Positions 1-7,175 of a stretch of DNA of 39,176 nt are shown here, piece by piece. Both the position numbers and the translations under genes were made by a program. The DNA is from Eubacteriales bacterium (GTDB lineage Bacteria > Bacillota > Clostridia > Oscillospirales > Butyricicoccaceae): the NCBI GenBank assembly GCA_030540435.1, contig JAUNWG010000015.1, positions 1 to 39,176 on the forward strand, in the 5' to 3' direction. The notes under the pieces are model-generated. The model searched no databases and was not told the DNA's origin. It saw only the letters and a list, made by a program, of their open reading frames with translations. Position 1 is the stretch's first letter; each line of letters begins with the position of its first letter.

Positions 1-113
1 CCGTTTTCCCACTTATTATAATTGCCAAATTTTACTCCTAAGTTAGCAGCGCAACTTATTTGGTTTAAATTTTTACGTTCACGCAATTCACGAAGTCTAT
101 CTTTTAATTCCAT
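1..113 (-). CDS. XRE/Cro-CI type repressor, N-terminal part only (cut by window edge)
   Basis: This reading frame runs off the left edge; about 37 residues are visible. It starts at ATG (113-111) after a well spaced AGGAG. The visible protein begins MELKDRLRELRERKNLNQ and continues with a helix-turn-helix ending in NYNKWENG, the usual start of XRE-family DNA-binding domains of phage and ICE repressors. It is transcribed away from the excisionase and integrase genes, the usual repressor/lysogeny switch layout, so it probably represses the 339-367 promoter. The exact role is inference because the C-terminal part is not visible. It is too short and too close to the edge to be found by a normal ORF length cut. 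Confidence 0.85.
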   Translation of the reverse strand, partial: MELKDRLRELRERKNLNQISCAANLGVKFGNYNKWEN

Positions 114-159
114 ATGTCGCTCCTAATATTATATAAAGAGAAAAGTTATTAATAATATT

Positions 160-188
160 AGTTTAAGTGAATTGCAATAGGCTGTCAA
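160..188 (-). promoter_or_regulatory. Promoter of the XRE repressor
   Basis: On the minus strand TTGACA (188-183) and TAAACT (165-160) are separated by 17 bases, ahead of the AGGAG and ATG of the repressor. It is a good sigma-A match. Confidence 0.65.
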
Positions 189-262
189 TAAGAAATGATC
201 AAATAAATGTTTTAATGTTAAACTATAGAATCTAAAATCTTAAAACAGATTATAAGAAAAAT

Positions 263-308
263 CTCAAAACAATGTTGAGAAAATAAAGATACATCTAGCA
301 CAAGATGT
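263..308. promoter_or_regulatory. Operator-like inverted repeats between the divergent promoters
   Basis: Two short inverted repeats lie in the AT-rich divergent spacer: CTCAA (263-267) with TTGAG (275-279), and ACATCT (291-296) with AGATGT (303-308), the latter a perfect 6-bp arm around six bases. The position between the repressor and excisionase promoters suits repressor operators. In such AT-rich DNA chance palindromes are common, so this is tentative. Confidence 0.35.
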
Positions 309-338
309 TTAAAATAAAAGAAAAAATATATTTTAAAG

Positions 339-367
339 TTGACAACCAACTCCGACTATGGTATACT
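339..367 (+). promoter_or_regulatory. Promoter of the excisionase-integrase operon
   Basis: TTGACA (339-344) and TATACT (362-367) are separated by exactly 17 bases, a near-consensus sigma-A promoter. An ATG at 358 falls inside this promoter, which argues against the longer reading of the excisionase gene. Confidence 0.85.
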
Positions 368-399
368 GTTATACAACAAATACCAAAGGAGGGTTTCTC

Positions 400-615
400 G
401 TGTTAAACAAAGATGATATGTTGAGCTTGTCTCAAGCTGCTGATTTGGTTGGTGTAAGCCGCCAGACTATGCGTAAGATCGCAAACGCCAGCGACTTTCC
501 CATTGTGAGGATATCGCCGCGACGTTTGGTCATCTACCGCCCGAAGTTGGAAGAGTGGATTAGAAGAAAGTCTGATCAAAGTGTAGGAGGATATAATGGC
601 GCGCCCGAAGATTGA
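400..615 (+). CDS. Excisionase-like small HTH protein
   Basis: This 71-residue protein starts at GTG 400, just after AAAGGAGG (385-392). The upstream in-frame ATG at 358 lies within the promoter and is rejected. The visible sequence LSLSQAADLVGVSRQTMRKIA followed by RRLVIYRPKLEEWIRRK is a winged-helix/MerR-like DNA-binding fold of the excisionase (Xis/HTH_17) type. Proteins of this class bind near attachment sites and steer the integrase toward excision. It overlaps the integrase start by 20 bases, so the two are translationally coupled. Function is inferred from fold, size and position. Confidence 0.8.
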   Translation: MLNKDDMLSLSQAADLVGVSRQTMRKIANASDFPIVRISPRRLVIYRPKLEEWIRRKSDQSVGGYNGAPED

Positions 616-1795
616 TTATTCTGACAACAGATGGCATAACGGTATTAGAAAAACAGAAAAGGGCAAATGGCAGTGCCGTATCTACTACATAGACCCGTTG
701 ACAGGTAAACAGCGTGAAGCGATTCGTACATGCAGAACTCAAAAAGAGTGTGGGCGCTTGCGCGAAAAGGAAAAGGAAATGCTCGAAAACGGTTTGAAAA
801 TTGCACCTAAAAATATGACCATAAGGGAGTTGGTTGATGATTATATTGAGCATTTCCAAGGTGCACCATCTACAAAACAGTCGTATATATCATGCGCAAA
901 ATATATTGATCAAATCATAGGAAATCTTCAAATCTCAAAGTTCAATGAGAATACGATGCAATTATTTATTGAAAAGCTGGTGAAAAAACCGCGGCAGCGG
1001 CAAGTGGAAGGGGCGGAAATTAAGATGATTTCCGGTAAGACCGTCCGAAATACGGTTGCACTGCTGCAAGGAGCGTATCGTAGGGCAACTCGATTTAAAT
1101 GGATTGCATACAATCCTACACTTGAATGTGAGTTACCTAAGAAAGAAAAACCTGAAATTCAAGTGCTGTCAAAGGATGAGTGTAAGCAGTTTATTCAAAA
1201 AATCAATGGCGAGGAGTATGAGCTTATTTACTTGGTGGATTTATTCACCGGCATGAGAGAGGCAGAAATACTTGGTTTAACATGGGACAAAGTAAATTTT
1301 AAGCAAGGTACGATCAAGATTTATCAACAGCTTAAAAAGGTAAATGGTGTTCAGACGCTACAAGAGCCAAAATGTGAGAGCAGACGAATAGTAAAGCCCG
1401 CCGAGTATGTCATGCAACTTTTAAAACAGCAGGAGCAAGTGCAGAAGCAACAGCAAGAGCTTGCGGGCGACCTATGGGACAACGGCTTAAATCTGGTGTT
1501 TACCAATGGAATAGGTCATCCAATATCAGATCGAACATTATACCGACACTACAAACGAATTGTGGCGGATATGAACAGACCAGAACTAAGATTTCATGAT
1601 TTACGGCATACATATGCAGTTAATTCGTTGTTGGCAGGTGAAGATTCTAAATCTGTATCAGCCAATCTTGGGCACAAGTCAGTCGCATTTACATTGGATG
1701 TTTATGCGGGTTTTACAAATGACATGAGGGAGATTTCTTCTGTACGGCAGCAGAAGCTCATTGATGATTGGAAGTTATTTGAAACAAAACAATGA
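596..1795 (+). CDS. int: Tyrosine recombinase integrase of a mobile element
   Basis: This is a 399-residue phage/ICE-type integrase that catalyses site-specific strand exchange between the element and the chromosome. An N-terminal arm-binding region (about 1-70, GKWQCRIYYIDPLTGKQ) is followed by a SAM-like core-binding domain (about 75-170) and the catalytic domain. The catalytic set is visible: Arg221 (TGMREAEILGLTW), Lys259 (EPKCESRR), His334 and Arg337 (HDLRHTY), His360 (LGHKSVAFT) and nucleophile Tyr370. Length and residues are complete, so it is probably active. ATG 596 follows GGAGG. It lies immediately beside the 3' end of tRNA-Ser, the usual target of this class, and is visibly more AT-rich than the core genes to its right. 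Confidence 0.95.
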   Translation: MARPKIDYSDNRWHNGIRKTEKGKWQCRIYYIDPLTGKQREAIRTCRTQKECGRLREKEKEMLENGLKIAPKNMTIRELVDDYIEHFQGAPSTKQSYISCAKYIDQIIGNLQISKFNENTMQLFIEKLVKKPRQRQVEGAEIKMISGKTVRNTVALLQGAYRRATRFKWIAYNPTLECELPKKEKPEIQVLSKDECKQFIQKINGEEYELIYLVDLFTGMREAEILGLTWDKVNFKQGTIKIYQQLKKVNGVQTLQEPKCESRRIVKPAEYVMQLLKQQEQVQKQQQELAGDLWDNGLNLVFTNGIGHPISDRTLYRHYKRIVADMNRPELRFHDLRHTYAVNSLLAGEDSKSVSANLGHKSVAFTLDVYAGFTNDMREISSVRQQKLIDDWKLFETKQ

Positions 1796-1808
1796 GAAAA
1801 TTCCTGAC

Positions 1809-1827
1809 CGGGACTTCAACGGGACTT
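1809..1827. repeat. Short tandem repeat downstream of the integrase
   Basis: CGGGACTT occurs at 1809-1816 and again at 1820-1827, an 11-base period that puts both copies on the same face of the helix. The position between integrase and tRNA would fit integrase arm-type sites or an accessory protein site. Two copies of eight bases are weak evidence. Confidence 0.35.
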
Positions 1828-1874
1828 TTAAAACCTGCGAAGTCTAAAACCATCGATAAAGTTATCAAAACAAA

Positions 1875-1923
1875 ATAAAAAGAGCTAATCACTTACTCTA
1901 AGCATAGAATAAATGACTAGCTC
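1875..1923 (-). terminator. Rho-independent terminator of tRNA-Ser
   Basis: An 18-bp stem with a six-base loop spans 1882-1923 and is followed on the minus strand by a T-rich run (1881-1875). Every imperfect pair (A/C on the plus strand) becomes a G-U wobble on the minus-strand RNA. The structure is therefore selected as minus-strand RNA, reading from the tRNA. It would lie inside the mobile element if recombination occurs in the tRNA 3' end. Confidence 0.8.
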
Positions 1924-1925
1924 AA

Positions 1926-1950
1926 TGGCGGAGAGGATGGGATTCGAACC
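1926..1950. other. Predicted attachment (att) core in the tRNA-Ser 3' end
   Basis: The integrase gene points at the 3' end of this tRNA, and tyrosine integrases commonly recombine inside tRNA 3' ends. The core should be repeated at the far end of the element, left of this window, so the second copy cannot be seen. The exact extent is a guess based on the T-arm and acceptor stem. Confidence 0.45.
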
Positions 1951-2014
1951 CATGTGCGATTGCTCGCAAACTGATTTCGAGTCAGCCCCGTTATGACCAC
2001 TTCGATACCTCTCC
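1926..2014 (-). tRNA. tRNA-Ser(CGA)
   Basis: On the minus strand the acceptor arms GGAGAGG and CCTCTCC close the molecule, followed by discriminator G and an encoded CCA. The anticodon loop reads CTCGAAA, giving anticodon CGA, which decodes UCG. A long variable arm (TGCGA/TCGCA) and a GGTTCGAATCC T-arm confirm a class II serine tRNA. The tRNA is intact, as expected when an element restores the 3' end on insertion. Confidence 0.97.
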
Positions 2015-2022
2015 ATATTGTA

Positions 2023-2054
2023 TTCGAGCAGTTCCGTCTGAGGAACTACTCGAA
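2023..2054 (-). repeat. Inverted repeat at the tRNA-Ser transcription start
   Basis: Arms TTCGAG-AGTTCC and GGAACT-CTCGAA form a 13-bp stem around a six-base loop. The one mismatch (C2029/A2048) becomes a G-U pair on the minus-strand RNA. It lies between the predicted promoter and the tRNA, so it is either a 5' leader hairpin of the precursor or, since its first bases precede the likely start point, an operator. Confidence 0.6.
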
Positions 2055-2055
2055 C

Positions 2056-2084
2056 AGTATACAACAGTTTTTTTCATCCGTCAA
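2056..2084 (-). promoter_or_regulatory. Promoter of tRNA-Ser
   Basis: Minus strand TTGACG (2084-2079) and TATACT (2061-2056) with a 17-base spacer, just upstream of the tRNA. Confidence 0.75.
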
Positions 2085-2092
2085 GAAAAATT

Positions 2093-2464
2093 TCATCGCT
2101 TTTCACGAAGAACCTCGCGCATGCGCTCTACCGTCAGCGGGCTGACAATATGTTCGATTCGGCAGGCATCCGTTTCTGCCGTAACAGCATCGATAGACAA
2201 TATCGTCATCAAAAATTCTTTGATGAGGACATGACGGTCATAGATATCATTTGCACGTTTCCGTCCGGCATCTGTCAAACGAATCGTGCCATAGGATTCC
2301 TGATCTACATAGCCAGCTTTCTTTAACACACCCATTGCGCGGGTTACACTGGGCTTGGAGTAACCCAATTCGTTGGCAATATCAACAGCGCGAACCGTTC
2401 CGTTGCGCATTTCGAGCAGCAGGATTGTTTCCAGATAATTTTCACCTGATTCCTGAATTTTCAT
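2093..2464 (-). CDS. DtxR/IdeR/MntR-family metal-dependent transcriptional regulator
   Basis: This 123-residue protein has an N-terminal winged helix (IQESGENYLETILLL, then VDIANELGYSKPSVTRAM) and a C-terminal dimerisation and metal-binding region. Likely ligands are His78 (DRHVLIKEFL) and the Cys101/Glu104/His105 set in DACRIEHIVS. That set resembles the IdeR/DtxR Cys-Glu-His site more than MntR, which has Glu there. There is no C-terminal SH3-like domain, so this is the short form. It presumably represses iron or manganese uptake genes when metal is plentiful, but no transporter lies beside it here. ATG 2464 follows AAGGCGGTG. It stands alone between tRNA-Ser and gltX, transcribed away from gltX. 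The exact metal cannot be told from sequence alone. Confidence 0.92.
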   Translation of the reverse strand: MKIQESGENYLETILLLEMRNGTVRAVDIANELGYSKPSVTRAMGVLKKAGYVDQESYGTIRLTDAGRKRANDIYDRHVLIKEFLMTILSIDAVTAETDACRIEHIVSPLTVERMREVLREKR

Positions 2465-2499
2465 GTATTCACCGCCTTGAATCTATTGAAAGTATCCTT

Positions 2500-2528
2500 A
2501 TTATACCATAGAATTTAGTCAATGACAA
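2500..2528 (-). promoter_or_regulatory. Promoter of the DtxR-family gene
   Basis: Minus strand TTGTCA (2528-2523), 17-base spacer, TATAAT (2505-2500). An ATTGACTAAAT stretch overlaps the spacer and might be part of a metal-regulator site, but no clear palindrome is present. Confidence 0.7.
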
Positions 2529-2614
2529 CAAAGCAGTTTGAGATTTAACAAACTTTTGCTATGTTTATAGGAGAATATAGGCACATTTCTTCTATAATTC
2601 CGCTGTACATGACA

Positions 2615-2643
2615 TTGCGAAAATGGGAAAACTATGGTATGCT
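2615..2643 (+). promoter_or_regulatory. Likely promoter of gltX
   Basis: TTGCGA (2615-2620), 17 bases, TATGCT (2638-2643), with an overlapping TATAAT just downstream. A direct repeat of TTTTTTAGAATCT follows within 2651-2680 in the leader. No T-box leader motif is seen. Confidence 0.5.
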
Positions 2644-2728
2644 TATAATGCTTTTTTTAGAATCTACTTTTTTAGAATCTGTTTATGATACATTAATAAT
2701 ATATTAAATCATTTGGAGAGGAAATAAG

Positions 2729-4375
2729 ATGGATTATAATCGTTTGGCAGAGCTGTTGTTCCCGGACGTCACGGAGACACCGGAGGAAATAGAAGCCCGT
2801 TATCCGGCACGCGACCTGCCGGAAGGAGCAAAGGTAACACGTATGGCGCCCAGCCCGACTGGCTTCATGCATCTGGGCAACCTGTTTGGTGCGGTAGTGG
2901 ATGAACGTCTGGCGCATCAGTCCGGCGGCGTATTCTATCTGCGCATTGAGGATACCGACAAAAAACGCGAAGTAGAGGGCGGCGTGGAGCTGATTTTGGA
3001 GACTTTCCGGAATTTTGGTCTGCCGTTTGACGAAGGCGCAACAGCAGATGGCGACAACGGCGCGTATGGTCCGTACCGTCAGAGCAAGCGTGCGGCGATT
3101 TATCACGTTTTTGTCAAAGAGCTTGTCAAGCGCGGCTATGCGTATCCGTGCTTCTGTACAGAGGAAGAGCTGGCAGAGATGCGCGCACAGCAGGAGGCAA
3201 ACAAAGAAAACTTTGGCTATTATGGCAAGTACGCGAAATATCGTGACTGTCCGCTGGAGGAGATCGAGCGCCGCCTGCAGGCAGGCGAGAGCTATGTTGT
3301 CCGCTTCCGTTCAATGGGCAGCATTGAAAATAAGGTGCGCCACACCGATCTGGTAAAGGGCAATCTGGAGCTGACGGAGAATGACCAGGATATTGTCCTG
3401 CTCAAGTCCGACGGCATTCCGACCTATCACTTTGCACATGTGATCGATGACCACCTGATGCACACCACACATGTTGTACGCGGTGAGGAATGGCTGGCAA
3501 CGCTGCCGGTACATTTGCAGCTGTTTGATGTCATGGGTTGGAAGCGCCCGAAGTATGTGCACACGGCGCAGCTGATGAAGATGGACGGCGGCTCCAAGCG
3601 CAAGCTGTCCAAGCGCAAGGACCCGGAGCTGGCGCTGTCTTATTATTATCAGCAAGGCATTCCAGTACCAGCAGTCATGGAATACCTGATGACACTGCTC
3701 AATTCCAATTTCGAGGAGTGGCGCCGTGCAAACCAGACCGCAGACATCAATGACTTCCCGTTCAGCCCGAAGAAGATGAGCGTTTCCGGTTCGCTGTTCG
3801 ATATGGAAAAGCTGCGTGATGTCAGCAAAAATGTCATCTCCCGTATGAGCGCAGAAGAGGTTTATGACTATGTATCTGCATGGAGTGCGGACAATGACGC
3901 GGCATTCCACGATCTGTTTGTCCGCGATCCCGAGCTGACAAAGAAGTTCCTTGCCATTGGTCGCGGCGGAAAGAAGCCGCGTAAGGACCTGACCTTCTGG
4001 AGCGAGACAAAGGCGTATATGGACTTTATGTTCCCGGAGCTGTTCCAGCCGGACTATTCCGGTATGCCGGAGAGCACAAAGGCGGATGCCAAGGCGATCT
4101 TGACAGAGTATCAGGGCATCTTTGATCCGGCAGATGAAATGTCCGTCTGGTTTGATAAGATCAAGGCGCTGGCGGACAAGCATGGCTTTGCGCCGGAAAC
4201 CAAGCTGTACAAAAAGAATCCGGACGCATACAAAGGCCCGGTCGGCGATATTTCGATGGTACTGCGCGTTGCTGTCTGCGGACGCACCAATGCACCGGAT
4301 CTGTATTCCGTTATGCAGCTGCTGGGACAGGACGAGGTGAACCGCCGCCTGACTGCTGCATGTGACGCATTATAA
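2729..4375 (+). CDS. gltX: Glutamyl-tRNA synthetase
   Basis: This class I synthetase of 548 residues charges tRNA-Glu with glutamate in the cytoplasm. The HIGH-type signature is PSPTGFMHLGN (about 41-51) and the KMSKS-type loop is KRKLSKRKDPE (about 290-300). FYLRIEDTDKKREVEG and the GEEWLATLPVHLQLF region are also typical. It is longer than the common form of about 480-490 residues, with the extra length in inserts and the C-terminal anticodon-binding part. The gene is followed after 119 bases by a separate glutaminyl-tRNA synthetase. It therefore need not also charge tRNA-Gln, although a GatCAB route elsewhere cannot be excluded. ATG 2729 follows GGAGAGG. Confidence 0.96.
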   Translation: MDYNRLAELLFPDVTETPEEIEARYPARDLPEGAKVTRMAPSPTGFMHLGNLFGAVVDERLAHQSGGVFYLRIEDTDKKREVEGGVELILETFRNFGLPFDEGATADGDNGAYGPYRQSKRAAIYHVFVKELVKRGYAYPCFCTEEELAEMRAQQEANKENFGYYGKYAKYRDCPLEEIERRLQAGESYVVRFRSMGSIENKVRHTDLVKGNLELTENDQDIVLLKSDGIPTYHFAHVIDDHLMHTTHVVRGEEWLATLPVHLQLFDVMGWKRPKYVHTAQLMKMDGGSKRKLSKRKDPELALSYYYQQGIPVPAVMEYLMTLLNSNFEEWRRANQTADINDFPFSPKKMSVSGSLFDMEKLRDVSKNVISRMSAEEVYDYVSAWSADNDAAFHDLFVRDPELTKKFLAIGRGGKKPRKDLTFWSETKAYMDFMFPELFQPDYSGMPESTKADAKAILTEYQGIFDPADEMSVWFDKIKALADKHGFAPETKLYKKNPDAYKGPVGDISMVLRVAVCGRTNAPDLYSVMQLLGQDEVNRRLTAACDAL

Positions 4376-4494
4376 AAATCAATCAGATATTTTTGATGAC
4401 AACGGGGTCGGATTTCCATGAGGAAGTACGCCCTGCTGTCTTATCCTGATGGAGATCAGCTCCGAAATAATAGTAAAAGAAAAGGGGAATACCG

Positions 4495-6171
4495 ATGGAG
4501 TTTGCATCGAATTTTCTGCATGAAATCATTGATGAGGACATTAAGAACGGTCTGACAGAACGGATTCATACCCGTTTTCCGCCGGAACCGAATGGCTATC
4601 TTCACATTGGCTCGGCCAAGGCGATTTATATCAACTGGTCTGTGGCACAGAAGTATAATGGCCTGTTTAACCTGCGTTTTGACGACACCAATCCGGTGCG
4701 CGAGGACGATGAATATGTACAGTCCATTTTGCAGGACGTTGCATGGCTGACTGGCTCCGAGCCGTCCGGCGGCATTTTCTATGGCTCAGATTATTTTGAA
4801 AAGTGCTATGAATGTGCAGTATACCTCATTAAACAGGGAAAAGCATATGTTTGTGATCTGACGCAGGATGAAATGCGCGAATACCGCGGCACACTGACCG
4901 AGCCGGGCAAGAACAGCCCGTATCGTGACCGTTCGGTCGAAGAAAATCTAAAGCTGTTCGAGGAAATGCGCAGCGGTAAGTATGAAAAGGGCGCAAAGAC
5001 CCTGCGTGCGAAGATCGACATGTCGTCGCCGAATATGAACATGCGCGACCCGGCAATCTATCGCATTGTGTATGCCGAGCATCACCGCATCGGAAACAAG
5101 TGGTGCATCTATCCACTGTATGACTTCGCACATCCGATCCAGGACGCGATGGAACACATTACGCATTCCATGTGCTCGATTGAATTTAAGAACCATCGTC
5201 CGCTGTATGAGTGGGTGGTGGACAACTGTGCACCATGCCTGCCATCTCATCCGAAGCAGAGGGAATTTGCACGCCTGAATGTGACCAATACAGTCATGTC
5301 CAAGCGCTATCTGCGTGAGCTGGTAGAGACAGGCAGAGTTGACGGCTGGGACGATCCGCGTATGCCGACGCTGTGCGGTCTGCGCCGCCGTGGTTATACG
5401 CCGTCCTCTATTTTGGAATTTGTCACCCGCGCAGGCGTTTCCACCACGGACAGCTTGGTTGATATCAAGCTGCTGGAATACTGCATCCGCAATGAGCTGA
5501 ATGACACCGCCCTGCGACGCATGGCAGTTACCGAGCCGATCAAGCTGGTGATCACCAACTATCCGGAGGACAAGGAGGAGACCTTCCCGGTTGCGAACAA
5601 TCCGAAGGACGAATCCGCAGGCACCCGTGAGGTTCCGTTTACTCGCGAGCTGTGGATCGAAAAGAGCGACTTTGCGATCGTCCCGCCTCCGAAGTTCAAA
5701 CGTCTCAAGCCGGGCGGCGAAGTCCGTCTGATGGGTGCATACATTGTAAAGTGCGATGAGGTCATCCAGGACGAGGAAGGCAATATTGTAGAGGTGCACT
5801 GTACAGCTGATCTGGAGGCCGGCAACGGCAATCCGCTGGATGGGCGCAAGGTCCGTGGCAATATTCACTGGGTATCTGCAAAGTATGCTGTTGATGCAGA
5901 GCTGAATTTGTATGACAATCTGTTTACGCTGGAGAATACCGGAGCAGTACCGGAGGGCACCAATTATCTGGACTACCTCAATCCGGAATCCAACAAGCAG
6001 CTGACCGGCTGTAAGCTGGAGCCGTCGATCGTCGATGTACCGGCAGACACCCGGATGCAGTTTGTCCGCATGGGCTATTATATCCAGGATAGCAAGCAGA
6101 CAGGAGATGGCGTACTGCGCTTTAACCGCATTGTCTCGTTGAAGGACGGATTTAAGCCGGACAAGAAGTAA
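4495..6171 (+). CDS. glnS: Glutaminyl-tRNA synthetase
   Basis: This 558-residue class I enzyme attaches glutamine directly to tRNA-Gln. The HIGH-type motif is PPEPNGYLHIGSAKA (about 29-43) and the KMSKS-type motif is VMSKRYL (267-273). YPLYDFAHPIQDAMEHITHSMCSIEF is the GlnRS signature that separates it from GluRS. The C-terminal two-barrel anticodon-binding domain is present (GGEVRLMGAYIVKCDEV through the end), so the length matches complete bacterial GlnRS. ATG 4495 follows AAAAGGGG. It is downstream of and co-directional with gltX, with no clear terminator between, so co-transcription is likely. A strong terminator follows. Many Firmicutes lack GlnRS and use GatCAB instead, so this gene is informative about the lineage. 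Confidence 0.97.
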   Translation: MEFASNFLHEIIDEDIKNGLTERIHTRFPPEPNGYLHIGSAKAIYINWSVAQKYNGLFNLRFDDTNPVREDDEYVQSILQDVAWLTGSEPSGGIFYGSDYFEKCYECAVYLIKQGKAYVCDLTQDEMREYRGTLTEPGKNSPYRDRSVEENLKLFEEMRSGKYEKGAKTLRAKIDMSSPNMNMRDPAIYRIVYAEHHRIGNKWCIYPLYDFAHPIQDAMEHITHSMCSIEFKNHRPLYEWVVDNCAPCLPSHPKQREFARLNVTNTVMSKRYLRELVETGRVDGWDDPRMPTLCGLRRRGYTPSSILEFVTRAGVSTTDSLVDIKLLEYCIRNELNDTALRRMAVTEPIKLVITNYPEDKEETFPVANNPKDESAGTREVPFTRELWIEKSDFAIVPPPKFKRLKPGGEVRLMGAYIVKCDEVIQDEEGNIVEVHCTADLEAGNGNPLDGRKVRGNIHWVSAKYAVDAELNLYDNLFTLENTGAVPEGTNYLDYLNPESNKQLTGCKLEPSIVDVPADTRMQFVRMGYYIQDSKQTGDGVLRFNRIVSLKDGFKPDKK

Positions 6172-6179
6172 GAAATATG

Positions 6180-6221
6180 ACAGAGATGGTATCAGAAGGA
6201 TACCATCTCTGTTAATTTTTT
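6180..6221 (+). terminator. Terminator after glnS
   Basis: A perfect 14-bp stem, ACAGAGATGGTATC (6180-6193) with its complement (6199-6212), has a five-base loop and is followed by TAATTTTTT. Confidence 0.93.
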
Positions 6222-6252
6222 CACAAAATTCAAAAAGTTTCTGCAAATTGTC

Positions 6253-6281
6253 TTGATGTTGCCAGCGAGAAAGAGTACAAT
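6253..6281 (+). promoter_or_regulatory. Promoter of crt
   Basis: TTGATG (6253-6258), 17 bases, TACAAT (6276-6281), about 45 bases ahead of the start codon. Confidence 0.7.
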
Positions 6282-6327
6282 AGGTATCAGATTTTGAGGA
6301 AAGCCGTAAGAACAGGAGGAAATACAA

Positions 6328-7104
6328 ATGGCATATGTAACACTGGAGCAGAAGGGCTCGGTTGGCATTATCACAATGAACCATCCGGAGGTTCTGAATG
6401 CACTGAATGATGAAACACTGAACGACCTGTCCGCAGTACTAGATGAGGTTGAAGCAAATGACGAAATTCTGGTAGCTATTATTACCGGTGCGGGCCGCGC
6501 ATTTGTTGCAGGCGCAGACATCAGCCAGATGGCACACATGTCTGCATATGAGGCAAAGAAGTTTGGCGCGCTGGGCAATCAGGTATTTATGAAGGTGGAG
6601 AATCTGACCAAGCCGATCATTGCTGCTGTTAATGGCTTTGCACTGGGCGGCGGATGTGAGCTGTCCATGGCGTGTGATATCCGTCTGGCAAGTGAAAAGG
6701 CGAGATTCGGCCAGCCGGAGGTAGGTCTGGGCATCACCCCGGGCTTTGGCGGTACACAGCGCCTGCCGCGCATCGTGGGCGCTTCCAAGGCAATGGAGCT
6801 GATCCTGACAGCGCGCACCATTAAGGCAGACGAGGCAAAGGAGATCGGTCTGGTAAGCCATGTTTACGCACCGGAAGAGCTGATGGACAAGGCGCTGGAG
6901 ATGGCGAATGCGATCGCATCGCAGGCACAGATCGCAGTCCGCGAATCCAAGGCAGCGATCCGCCGCGGTATGCAGGCGGACATCACCACAGGCGCTGCAT
7001 ATGAAACTGAGGCATTTGGACTGTGCTTCTCGACAGAAGACCAGAAGGATGCAATGAATGCATTTGTGAACAAGGAAAAGCTGAACGGTTTCAAGAACCG
7101 GTAA
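6328..7104 (+). CDS. crt: Crotonase-family 3-hydroxybutyryl-CoA dehydratase (enoyl-CoA hydratase)
   Basis: This 258-residue protein hydrates or dehydrates short-chain enoyl-CoA, converting 3-hydroxybutyryl-CoA to crotonyl-CoA in clostridial butyrate formation. The oxyanion-hole segments are FVAGADISQM (about 59-68) and GFALGGGCELSMACDIR. The two catalytic glutamates, Glu111 (GGGCE) and Glu131 (GQPEVGLG), are both present. The C-terminal FSTEDQKDAMNAF...FKNR closely matches clostridial Crt. It has its own promoter and terminator and is not next to thl, hbd or bcd here. It is therefore either a separately placed pathway gene or a second copy. ATG 6328 follows AGGAGG. Butyrate as end product is inference. 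Confidence 0.92.
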   Translation: MAYVTLEQKGSVGIITMNHPEVLNALNDETLNDLSAVLDEVEANDEILVAIITGAGRAFVAGADISQMAHMSAYEAKKFGALGNQVFMKVENLTKPIIAAVNGFALGGGCELSMACDIRLASEKARFGQPEVGLGITPGFGGTQRLPRIVGASKAMELILTARTIKADEAKEIGLVSHVYAPEELMDKALEMANAIASQAQIAVRESKAAIRRGMQADITTGAAYETEAFGLCFSTEDQKDAMNAFVNKEKLNGFKNR

Positions 7105-7114
7105 TTGACAAAGA

Positions 7115-7168
7115 AAAAGACGTTCTCTGCGGGGCACATCGCTCCAAGAGAACGTCTTTTATTTTTTT
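7115..7168. terminator. Bidirectional terminator between crt and uppP
   Basis: AAAAGACGTTCTCT (7115-7128) pairs perfectly with 7147-7160 around an 18-base loop. A-rich and T-rich flanks lie on either side, so it can serve both convergent genes. Confidence 0.88.
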
Positions 7169-7175
7169 GTATTGC

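Noticed and set aside
2644..2728. T-box leader ahead of gltX or glnS
   Set aside because: The conserved T-box sequence and specifier-loop arrangement are absent in both leaders, and no antiterminator bulge was seen.
4419..4558. Short plus-strand frame of 46 codons between gltX and glnS
   Set aside because: No ribosome site precedes it and it runs into the glnS start in another frame.
4948..6384. Minus-strand open frame of 478 codons over glnS
   Set aside because: It lies antisense to a clear glutaminyl-tRNA synthetase, has no ribosome site and its product matches no family I know. It is a codon-bias shadow.
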